A stretch of DNA of 5,648 nucleotides from Comamonas sp. lk (lineage in GTDB: Bacteria > Pseudomonadota > Gammaproteobacteria > Burkholderiales > Burkholderiaceae_C): contig CAMDKE010000193.1 in assembly GCA_945901215.1 (NCBI GenBank), positions 1 through 5,648 of the forward strand, read 5' to 3'. The translations under genes and the position numbers were made by a program. The notes under the pieces were generated by a model. That model saw only the letters and a list, made by a program, of their open reading frames with translations. It was not told where the DNA came from and ran no database searches. This document shows positions 1 through 5,210 of the stretch, one piece after another. Each line of letters begins with the position of its first letter. Position 1 is the stretch's first letter.

Positions 1-1
1 C

Positions 2-28
2 AAACAGGTCGCGTTTGGGCCACCCTAG
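2..28 (+). CDS. Possible 3' end of an upstream operon gene (partial)
   Basis: The frame beginning at base 2 reads KQVAFGPP and ends with TAG at 26-28, 15 bases before the next start codon. That spacing fits a preceding gene of the same operon. Eight residues are too few to identify a family. In the other two frames the sequence stays open past the next gene's start, so this is only the most economical reading. If real, it may be another catabolic gene, such as the missing oxygenase partner of the flavin reductase, but that is a guess from context. Confidence 0.3.
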   Translation, partial: KQVAFGPP

Positions 29-32
29 TTTC

Positions 33-38
33 AAGGAG
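33..38 (+). promoter_or_regulatory. Shine-Dalgarno site of the first oxidoreductase gene
   Basis: AAGGAG lies five bases before the ATG at 44. It supports that start over the out-of-frame ATG at 15. Confidence 0.7.
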
Positions 39-43
39 CAAAG

Positions 44-1084
44 ATGTTGCGAGTTTGCGTGGTGGGCCTGGGTTGGTGGGGCAAGATCATGGTCAGGACA
101 CTGGCGGCGAGCAGCCGGGTGCGCGTCGTGGCGGCGGTCGAGCCCGAACTGGCACTGGGCCAGTCCTTTTGCGCCGAACATGGGATCCGGCACCTGGCCA
201 GCTATGCCCAATGCATTGAGGCGACCGATGTCGATGCGGTCATCCTCACCACACCGAATAACCTGCATGAAGTGCAGATCATCGCGGCGGCCCGGGCGGG
301 CAAGCATGTGTTCTGCGAAAAGCCGCTGGCATTGACGCTCGCTTCGGCGCAGCGCTCGGTGCAGGCCTGCCTGAACCATGGCGTGCGCCTGGGGATCGGG
401 CATGAGCGACGTTTTGAGCCACCGATGCTGCTGATGAAGCAGCTGCTGGCTGAAGGAGCGCTGGGCCGCTTGTTGCAGATCGAGGGCAATTTCAGCCAAG
501 ACAAGTTCCTAGCCTTGGCACCGGACAACTGGCGCTTGTCACGTGCCCAGGCCGGCTGCGGCCCGATGACGGCCACTGGCATCCACTTGCTCAACCTGGC
601 AACGAGCATCGCCGGGCCGGCCATCCAGGTGATGGCGATTAACAGCAAGCTGGCGACCGGGTTTGAGTCTGGTGACAGCGTTTCAGCGCAACTGCTGTTC
701 CCAAACGGCGTTTCCGCCAGCATCAATGCGATGTTGTCGACGCCGTTTTATGCCCGCTTCGCGATCTTCGGTAGCAAGGGCTGGATCGAGGTGCGCGACA
801 AATCCCATGTCGAAAATCCTTCCGGCTGGATCGTTACCCGCTCGGCCCCCAACGATGGCAGCGTCGTTCAGGACTACCCAGTCGCCACGCCCGTTCTGGA
901 CAATGTCGAGGCCTTTGCCGCGGCAGTGGCAGGCCGGCAGACCGACTATCCAATCGCGCTGCAGGACATGCTCGACACGACCGCCGCGCTCGAAGCCATT
1001 GCGCAATCAGCCGAAACCGGCGTCATCGTCAAACCCAAGGAGTCGTCTTTGTCCAACCTTAAATTGTCTGAGGGCGCACCATGA
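44..1084 (+). CDS. Gfo/Idh/MocA family NAD(P)-dependent oxidoreductase
   Basis: This is a 346-residue cytoplasmic dehydrogenase of the usual family length. The Rossmann nucleotide-binding domain occupies roughly residues 1-120, with the glycine motif VVGLGWWG at 6-13 and the strongly conserved EKP motif at 92-94, whose lysine takes part in catalysis in this family. The second domain (about 125-330) is the alpha/beta substrate-binding fold, with the TGIHLLNL segment carrying the conserved histidine near residue 181. Family members oxidise or reduce sugars, inositols and related hydroxy compounds. One member, LigC/PmdC, oxidises a ring-cleavage semialdehyde in protocatechuate catabolism, so a role in aromatic breakdown is possible, although this protein is not recognisably LigC. 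The start is set by AAGGAG just upstream. The stop overlaps the next start as ATGA (1081-1084), indicating translational coupling. The substrate is unknown. Confidence 0.87.
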   Translation: MLRVCVVGLGWWGKIMVRTLAASSRVRVVAAVEPELALGQSFCAEHGIRHLASYAQCIEATDVDAVILTTPNNLHEVQIIAAARAGKHVFCEKPLALTLASAQRSVQACLNHGVRLGIGHERRFEPPMLLMKQLLAEGALGRLLQIEGNFSQDKFLALAPDNWRLSRAQAGCGPMTATGIHLLNLATSIAGPAIQVMAINSKLATGFESGDSVSAQLLFPNGVSASINAMLSTPFYARFAIFGSKGWIEVRDKSHVENPSGWIVTRSAPNDGSVVQDYPVATPVLDNVEAFAAAVAGRQTDYPIALQDMLDTTAALEAIAQSAETGVIVKPKESSLSNLKLSEGAP

Positions 1085-1605
1085 AGTCGCGCCTGCCCTT
1101 GCCTGCGATCGAAGCGTTCAATGCCGAGCAACGCGGCATCTTCGACGCCATCATCCGCACGCGCGGCAGCATCGACGGGCCTTTCCTGGCCTGGCTGCAC
1201 AGCCCCAAGCTGGCCGATGCAGCACAAAATCTCGGCGCCTTTTGCCGCTTTGGCAGCAGCCTTGATACGGTCGAGTCCGAACTTCTGATCCTGCTGGTGG
1301 CGGCGCATTACGACTGCATGGCCGAGCAGCAAATCCACGAACCCATCGCGCTGGCTTCGGGTTTGGATTTGGCCGCAGTCCAAGCGATACGGGCCCGCAT
1401 GGTGCCCCAACTCGAAGGCGAGCGTTTGAGGTTGCTGCTAGAACTCGGCGGGCAACTGCTGCGCACCCACCGGCTCGACGACGCGATGTACCTGCGCGGT
1501 CAGACCATGTTCGGCGAAACGACGGTGGTGGAAATCGTCGGCATCATCGGTTATTACACCCTGGTAGCCTACACGCTGAACGCCTTCGCTATGGTCAAGG
1601 AGTAA
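1081..1605 (+). CDS. Carboxymuconolactone decarboxylase (CMD) family protein
   Basis: This 174-residue, all-helical protein matches the CMD family. The core helix ESELLILLVAAHYDC (about 66-79) runs into EQQIHEPIALASGL (82-95), where E82 and H86 occupy the E-x-x-x-H positions typical of the family. The later segment GIIGYYTLVAYTLNAF (154-169) matches the characteristic end of the domain. The CxxC pair of AhpD-type peroxidase partners is absent (only C79 is in the region), so a disulfide-based antioxidant role is unlikely. PcaC, the founding member, decarboxylates gamma-carboxymuconolactone. This protein is longer than minimal PcaC and could be a decarboxylase or isomerase-like enzyme of a related pathway. 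The ATG overlaps the upstream stop, and GAGGG at 1070-1074 can serve as its ribosome binding site. The family call is firm and the reaction is not. Confidence 0.83.
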   Translation: MKSRLPLPAIEAFNAEQRGIFDAIIRTRGSIDGPFLAWLHSPKLADAAQNLGAFCRFGSSLDTVESELLILLVAAHYDCMAEQQIHEPIALASGLDLAAVQAIRARMVPQLEGERLRLLLELGGQLLRTHRLDDAMYLRGQTMFGETTVVEIVGIIGYYTLVAYTLNAFAMVKE

Positions 1606-1607
1606 AG

Positions 1608-2330
1608 ATGGGCTTGTCCGCTGTCACGACGACTGGGAAGCCAACGCGCGTTCGTGCTCCGAAATTGCGTTCGAGCGATCGACGCGAGATGATCCTGCGC
1701 CAGGCGATCGACTACTTTGCCGCAAATGGCTTTACTGCCAGTACCCGGGACCTCGCAACCGCGTTGGGTATCACCCAGTCCTTGCTGTACCGCTATTTCC
1801 CGAACAAGCAGGCCTTGATCGAAGCCGCCTACGACGAGGTGACGCTGTCGCGGTGGAATCCGTTTTGGGAAGACACCATCAAAGACCGCAGCAAGGCGCT
1901 GGAGGCCAGGCTCGAAGCGTATTACCTCGACTATGCCAAGCTGGTGCTGCGCCATGAATGGGTGCGTATTTTGATCTTTGCCGGATTTGAGAAGTCGGGT
2001 ATCAACGACCGCTTGTTCAAACTGCTCAAAGAGCGGATCTTTGAGCCCGTCGTGCGTGAATGCATCGCGGAGTATTGCAGCGACCCGGAAGCCTTCATCG
2101 CACATGAAAACGTCGACTTAGAACTTGAAATGGTATGGGGTCTGCATGCCAGCATTTTCTATATCGGCATGCGCAAATGGGTCTACGCAACCACCATGCC
2201 CAAGGACGTCAATGCCACCATCATCGCTTTGGTCAGCAGCTTCCTGTGTGGCATGAAGGCGCGTCTGCAGGCCCGCTCTGCCCGTCTGCACAAGCCTTTA
2301 GCCCGTCGACGCGCCAAGGCAGTGAGATGA
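1608..2330 (+). CDS. TetR/AcrR family transcriptional regulator
   Basis: The 240-residue protein has a typical TetR N-terminal DNA-binding domain: a helix from about residue 25 (RREMILRQAIDYFAANGF) followed by the helix-turn-helix at about 44-64, with RDLATALGITQSLLYRYF and then PNKQALIEA. The remaining ~160 residues form the variable helical ligand-binding and dimer domain, and no specific subfamily is recognisable. A basic extension of about 20 residues precedes the HTH, and the C-terminus is also very basic (HKPLARRRAKAVR). The start follows the CMD stop by two bases, with AAGGAG at 1597-1602 inside the preceding gene. The gene is embedded in the operon and shares an ATGA overlap with the reductase gene downstream, so regulator and enzymes are made together. 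It probably controls this operon from a promoter left of the window. No operator could be assigned. Confidence 0.9.
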   Translation: MGLSAVTTTGKPTRVRAPKLRSSDRREMILRQAIDYFAANGFTASTRDLATALGITQSLLYRYFPNKQALIEAAYDEVTLSRWNPFWEDTIKDRSKALEARLEAYYLDYAKLVLRHEWVRILIFAGFEKSGINDRLFKLLKERIFEPVVRECIAEYCSDPEAFIAHENVDLELEMVWGLHASIFYIGMRKWVYATTMPKDVNATIIALVSSFLCGMKARLQARSARLHKPLARRRAKAVR

Positions 2331-3415
2331 GCGAGCCAGCGTTTGATGCGCGCGAACTGCGCAATGTCCTGAGCGTCTTCGTTACGGGCGTCACCGTGAT
2401 CACCACCGTCGATGCCAGCGGCAAGGCCTACGGGCTCACGGCCAATTCCTTCAGTTCGGTGTCGCTCGACCCACCCTTGATCCTGTGGAGCCAGTCGCTC
2501 AATGCAGCGAGTTTTCCGGTTTTTCGTGATGCCGGGCATTTCGCCGTGTCTATCCTGGCCGACGACCAGGTCGCGATCTCGAATGGCTTTGCCAAAGCCA
2601 ACCCGGACAAGTTTGCCGATGTACGCACGCGCCCGGGCTTGAATGGCATTCCGCTGATCGAAGACTGTGCGGCAACGCTTGAATGCACCAAGGTAACCAG
2701 CTATCCGGGCGGCGATCATGTGGTGTTTTTGGGCCGTGTAGAACGCATCAAGCGAAGCCAGCGCCGGCCGCTTGCCTTTAGCGGCGGGAAATATGTGATT
2801 GCCCATCCGCATGATCTCGACCTCAAGCTATCGCAGGCGCGCAGCATTGCCGAACTCCAGGCGGTTCGTATGGCGACCCAGGCCATCGTCGACCTGTCCG
2901 ACGAACTTGACGAAACAGTGGGCCTGGGCGTCTGGGGAAACAAGGGCCCAACCATTGTGCGCTGGGAAGAATCCAGGCAACCCTTGAGCGAAAACCTGCG
3001 CACTGGTCTCGTGCTGCCAGTGCTGAAATCGTCAACCGGTTTGGCCTTCGCCGCACACCTGCCCCGTGGTCTGGTCATCGATGCGCTTGAAAACGAATTT
3101 TCTAGCGAACGACTGCCGCAAAGCGCAGCCGAAGCGACGCTCGATCAGCTCGACCACCACACCGCCGAGATCCGCCATACCGGCTTTTCGCGCCTGCTTG
3201 GTTCAGCCACTTTTTCAGAATGGTATGGTGGCGAAATCAATGCGATTAGTGCACCGGTGTTTGCGCGTGACGGGCAAATAGTGCTGGCCTTGACCATCAT
3301 CGGTTCGGCCGACAAGCTAGATGTGGGTCTGGACGGAAACTTGGCCAAGGCGCTCGGCCGGACTGCACGGATGTTATCTACCCGACTGGGTTACCTCGAA
3401 AGAAACAAACCATGA
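2327..3415 (+). CDS. Flavin reductase fused to an IclR-type effector-binding domain
   Basis: The 362-residue protein has two parts. Residues ~10-160 are a flavin reductase-like FMN-binding domain (the HpaC/TftC type): GVTVITT at 21-27, GLTANSFSSVSLDPPLIL at 36-53, FAVSIL at 72-77 and GDHVVFLGRV at 129-138. Such enzymes use NAD(P)H to make reduced flavin for a separate monooxygenase. Residues ~180-357 resemble the ligand-binding domain of IclR regulators: LPVLKSSTGLAFAAHLP (230-246), EIRHTGFSR (281-289), then INAISAPVFARDGQIVLALTI (304-324) and LGRTARMLSTRLGY (343-356). No helix-turn-helix precedes it, so it should not bind DNA as IclR does. The inference is that an aromatic ligand gates flavin reduction. 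Reductase C1 of p-hydroxyphenylacetate hydroxylase is a known reductase with a regulator-like C-terminal domain. The ATG at 2327 is chosen because it forms an ATGA overlap with the TetR stop, has AAGG at 2316-2319, and begins right before the domain. The frame is open further upstream, to an ATG at 2135, but that part overlaps TetR and has no domain. Confidence 0.88.
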   Translation: MSEPAFDARELRNVLSVFVTGVTVITTVDASGKAYGLTANSFSSVSLDPPLILWSQSLNAASFPVFRDAGHFAVSILADDQVAISNGFAKANPDKFADVRTRPGLNGIPLIEDCAATLECTKVTSYPGGDHVVFLGRVERIKRSQRRPLAFSGGKYVIAHPHDLDLKLSQARSIAELQAVRMATQAIVDLSDELDETVGLGVWGNKGPTIVRWEESRQPLSENLRTGLVLPVLKSSTGLAFAAHLPRGLVIDALENEFSSERLPQSAAEATLDQLDHHTAEIRHTGFSRLLGSATFSEWYGGEINAISAPVFARDGQIVLALTIIGSADKLDVGLDGNLAKALGRTARMLSTRLGYLERNKP

Positions 3416-4176
3416 ATATTCCTATGAAATTTCACACCCAAGGCTCGCCAGGTTTGCCGGTGCTAGTACTGGGCAATTCGCTGGCCAGTTCGATGGCGCT
3501 GTGGGCGGCACAAATTGCCGTCTGGCGTCAGCAATACCAGGTGCTTTGCTTTGACTATGCGGGCCATGGACAGTCCTCGATGGACGGCGCCTGCACTACG
3601 GTGACAGCGCTGGCGGAATCGGTTCTAGGCGGTCTTGACGCGCTGGGCGTCGACCGCTTTCGCTACGTTGGACTGTCCTTGGGCGGCATGCTGGGCCTGC
3701 AGTTGGCCGCCAGCGCTCCATCACGGGTGCAAAAGCTGGTGGTCGCAAACGCCAAATACTTCCAAACCGAAGCGGACCGGCAGCAATGGATGGATCGCAT
3801 AGCCAAGGTGGAGCTTGACGGCACCGAGTCGATCGCCGACGCCACCGTCTCACGCTGGCTGACCGCGCCCTTCATTGCCAGCCATCCTGAGACTGCAGCC
3901 CTGCTGCGCGGCATGATCGCCGGTACGTCCAGGCAAGGCTACGCAGCGGCTGCCGCGATGGTTCGCGATATTGATTTCCGGCCACTGCTGCCCTCGATCA
4001 CCTGCCCGACTTTGCTAATCAGCGGCAGCCACGATATGGGCGCACCTGCGGCGCACATGGCCGAACTGGCTGCGGCGATGAAGGCGCAGTATCTGGCGCT
4101 TTCACCCTGCGCGCATATCTCGAACCATGAATGCGAAGCGGAATTCACCGCGGCGGTGAGCGACTTTCTGCGCTGA
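3412..4176 (+). CDS. Alpha/beta hydrolase, 3-oxoadipate enol-lactonase (PcaD)-like
   Basis: The protein has 254 residues, the normal length for the PcaD-like group. The catalytic triad is visible: nucleophile Ser89 in GLSLGG, Asp208 in SGSHD, and His235 in AHISNHE, which resembles the AHLSNxE signature of enol-lactonases. The N-terminal LVLGNSLASSMALWAAQ (18-34) matches the oxyanion-hole region. In PcaD proteins the following motif is usually D-x-RGHG. Here it is FDYAGHG, lacking the arginine, so the substrate may differ from 3-oxoadipate enol-lactone. Related ester and lactone hydrolases in this fold, including C-C bond hydrolases, cannot be excluded. The ATG overlaps the reductase stop (ATGA, 3412-3415). 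A second in-frame ATG lies four codons later, and the upstream Shine-Dalgarno is weak, so coupling probably drives initiation. This is the last gene of the operon. Confidence 0.85.
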   Translation: MNIPMKFHTQGSPGLPVLVLGNSLASSMALWAAQIAVWRQQYQVLCFDYAGHGQSSMDGACTTVTALAESVLGGLDALGVDRFRYVGLSLGGMLGLQLAASAPSRVQKLVVANAKYFQTEADRQQWMDRIAKVELDGTESIADATVSRWLTAPFIASHPETAALLRGMIAGTSRQGYAAAAAMVRDIDFRPLLPSITCPTLLISGSHDMGAPAAHMAELAAAMKAQYLALSPCAHISNHECEAEFTAAVSDFLR

Positions 4177-4330
4177 GGGCGTTGCATTGCAATTCAGCCC
4201 CAATCCTGATGGAGGTTTGTGTTGGATCCAAAACGCTGAATGCTTTACAAAATGCCAATAAAACAGATTTCCTTGCCGCGTTGAACGGGTCTCGGGTAAG
4301 CTTAGCTTATCAATTTGCTGGAGACCCACG
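4177..4330 (+). other. Spacer between the catabolic operon and the TPR gene, with inverted repeats
   Basis: This 154-base stretch has no convincing gene. It holds three short inverted repeats: GCTGA/TCAGC at 4172-4176 and 4194-4198 enclosing TTGCATTGCAA (4182-4192), TAAGCTTAGCTTA at 4297-4309, and an arm pair around 4287-4327 listed separately. None is followed by a T-run, so no intrinsic terminator is evident for the operon. TTGAAC at 4281-4286 could be a -35 box but has only a poor -10 match behind it. A short frame from 4209 to 4364 is discussed in the findings. Confidence 0.5.
4287..4327 (+). promoter_or_regulatory. Inverted repeat covering the ribosome binding site of the TPR gene
   Basis: GGGTCTC at 4287-4293 is perfectly complementary to GAGACCC at 4321-4327. 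The Shine-Dalgarno-like GGAG (4320-4323) is largely inside the right arm, and the GTG start follows at 4331. Within the 27-base loop, TAAG/CTTA (4297-4300 and 4306-4309) can pair as a smaller inner stem. As RNA this could hide the ribosome binding site and make translation conditional. That function is inference, and only the repeat and its position are seen. Confidence 0.4.
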
Positions 4331-4939
4331 GTGCCAAGATTTGCATACCGCACATCGCTTCTAATCTATCGCTCAGCGCTTGTCTTTTTGCTGTGCACCG
4401 TTACCCTTGGTCACGCCGCAAGCGAAGGGAAACTGAATTATCAGCAGGCGCGTAAGGCGCTCAGCCATGCCGAACCACAGCAGCGGATCAACGGCATGAA
4501 CAAATTGCTCAAGCTTGGCACCGCCAAGGACGCGGGCTTGGTATATGCCTTGCTTGACGATGCAGAACCTTCGGTCCGTCAAGTTGCGCTTGGGACCGTC
4601 TGGCAGCTATGGGGGAAATCGGGCAATGCAGCTATTGACAAGCTCTATCAGAAGGGCCTGGAGCATATGCAAGACGGCGACATACCCAAGGCAATCCAAG
4701 TGTTTAGCGCCATCATTGTTAAGCGACCTGAATTCGCCGAGGCATGGAATAAACGCGCCACCGTTTACTACATGTCAGGCGAATATGACTTGTCTATGGA
4801 AGATTGCCAAGAGGTACTAAAAAGGCTACCTCAGCACTTCGGCGCTTTGGTTGGATATGCGCAGATGCTGGCAGAGCGCAGCGAGCCTGAGCGCGCGCTG
4901 GAGTTGATGGAGCGGGCAAGCAAAGTCAATCCCTACTAG
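4331..4939 (+). CDS. Exported HEAT/TPR-repeat protein, probably missing its C-terminus
   Basis: The 202-residue product begins at GTG, with GGAG seven bases upstream. No ATG is available in this frame after the stop at 4259-4261. Residues 1-30 look like a Sec signal peptide: arginines at 3, 7 and 14, the hydrophobic run ALVFLLCTVTLG, and cleavage after GHA or GHAA. The mature protein has a HEAT-like helical pair at about 38-95 (INGMNKLLKLGTAKDAGLVYALLDDAEPSVRQVAL) and then TPR units at about 103-136, 137-170 and 171-202, with the typical AEAWNKRATVYYMSGEYD and RALELMERASKVNP patterns. It is likely a periplasmic protein-interaction scaffold with unknown partners. As I recall this family, members continue some 20-30 residues past the last KVNP motif with a closing helix. 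Here the stop comes at once, supplied by DNA belonging to the adjacent nhaR-like remnant, so the gene is probably truncated though perhaps still expressed. Confidence 0.75.
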   Translation: MPRFAYRTSLLIYRSALVFLLCTVTLGHAASEGKLNYQQARKALSHAEPQQRINGMNKLLKLGTAKDAGLVYALLDDAEPSVRQVALGTVWQLWGKSGNAAIDKLYQKGLEHMQDGDIPKAIQVFSAIIVKRPEFAEAWNKRATVYYMSGEYDLSMEDCQEVLKRLPQHFGALVGYAQMLAERSEPERALELMERASKVNPY

Positions 4940-5023
4940 TTTGTCGGCAGCGCGTGACATGCCGCCTTCCTTGGCAACTACCCAGAAGTAATAGAGGTGT
5001 TTGAAATTGAAATTTTTGCTCAT
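4937..5023 (-). pseudogene. nhaR: 5' remnant of an NhaR-like LysR-family regulator
   Basis: Reading the minus strand from ATG at 5023, the first 29 codons encode a clear LysR-type N-terminus of the NhaR kind: KHLYYFWVVAKEGG (residues 8-21) and then SRAADKL (23-29). This corresponds to the first helix and the start of the helix-turn-helix. The normal continuation (a residue such as N or G, then the VQTISAQVRELE-like recognition helix) is absent. From codon 30 the frame reads the antisense of the TPR gene and runs 65 codons in total without resembling LysR. A full regulator has about 300 residues, so roughly 90% is missing. AGGA lies two bases before the ATG on the minus strand, closer than ideal. 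The family call is confident. Whether the rest of the gene survives elsewhere is unknown. Confidence 0.75.
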
Positions 5024-5080
5024 TGTCCTGTTTTTTAGGAATATGAATAAGAAATTATCTGCTTTTATTAGCCATTAGAA

Positions 5081-5111
5081 AACCCTAACCTGCAACCCTG
5101 ACCTGCAACCC
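5081..5111 (+). repeat. 13-base tandem direct repeat, about 2.4 copies
   Basis: AACCCTAACCTGC (5081-5093) is followed directly by AACCCTGACCTGC (5094-5106), with one mismatch, and then AACCC (5107-5111). It ends five bases before the TATAAA box. It could be a regulator half-site array or a replication-slippage product. Confidence 0.7.
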
Positions 5112-5116
5112 GTGGC

Positions 5117-5122
5117 TATAAA
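5117..5122 (+). promoter_or_regulatory. Possible -10 box upstream of yccA
   Basis: TATAAA in the context GGCTATAAAAAT is a good match to a sigma-70 -10 element. No matching -35 hexamer is found at 16-18 bases. The leader to the ATG would be about 80 bases. Confidence 0.3.
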
Positions 5123-5210
5123 AATGACTTCTCCTTACGCAATTTTCTTTTCGCCTTGCACCGGCAACGGCCGTTTCACATCTTATTGTTCCAGCTAAAA
5201 AAGCAACACC

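Larger units (their letters stand above)
5024..5210. other. Intergenic region between the nhaR remnant and yccA
   Basis: This is a 187-base, AT-richer stretch lying between divergent starts, so it probably once held promoters in both directions. It contains a 13-base tandem repeat, a TATAAA box at 5117-5122 that might be a -10 element for yccA but lacks a good -35 at 16-18 bases, and a perfect 10-base palindrome AACGGCCGTT at 5166-5175. No RNA gene or clear terminator is seen. Confidence 0.5.

Noticed and set aside
202..726. 174-codon open frame on the minus strand
   Set aside because: It lies wholly antisense to the Gfo/Idh/MocA gene, shows no recognisable domain, and is the kind of long shadow frame common in GC-rich coding DNA.
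1569..2105. 178-codon open frame on the minus strand
   Set aside because: It is antisense to the TetR gene, which has a clear helix-turn-helix and ribosome binding site; the minus-strand product has no family features.
2135..2326. N-terminal extension of the flavin reductase to an upstream ATG
   Set aside because: The extension overlaps the TetR coding region out of frame, has no domain likeness, and the ATGA-coupled start at 2327 with AAGG upstream is far better.
2183..2812. 209-codon open frame on the minus strand
   Set aside because: It is antisense to the TetR end and the reductase, and its translation is arginine-rich and without motifs.
4172..4200. Inverted repeat after the hydrolase stop as an operon terminator
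   Set aside because: The GCTGA/TCAGC arms are short with a long interior, and no T-run follows, so an intrinsic terminator is not supported.
5029..5036. T-run as a terminator for the TPR gene
   Set aside because: No GC-rich stem precedes the T-run, and the bases lie just upstream of the nhaR-like start on the other strand.
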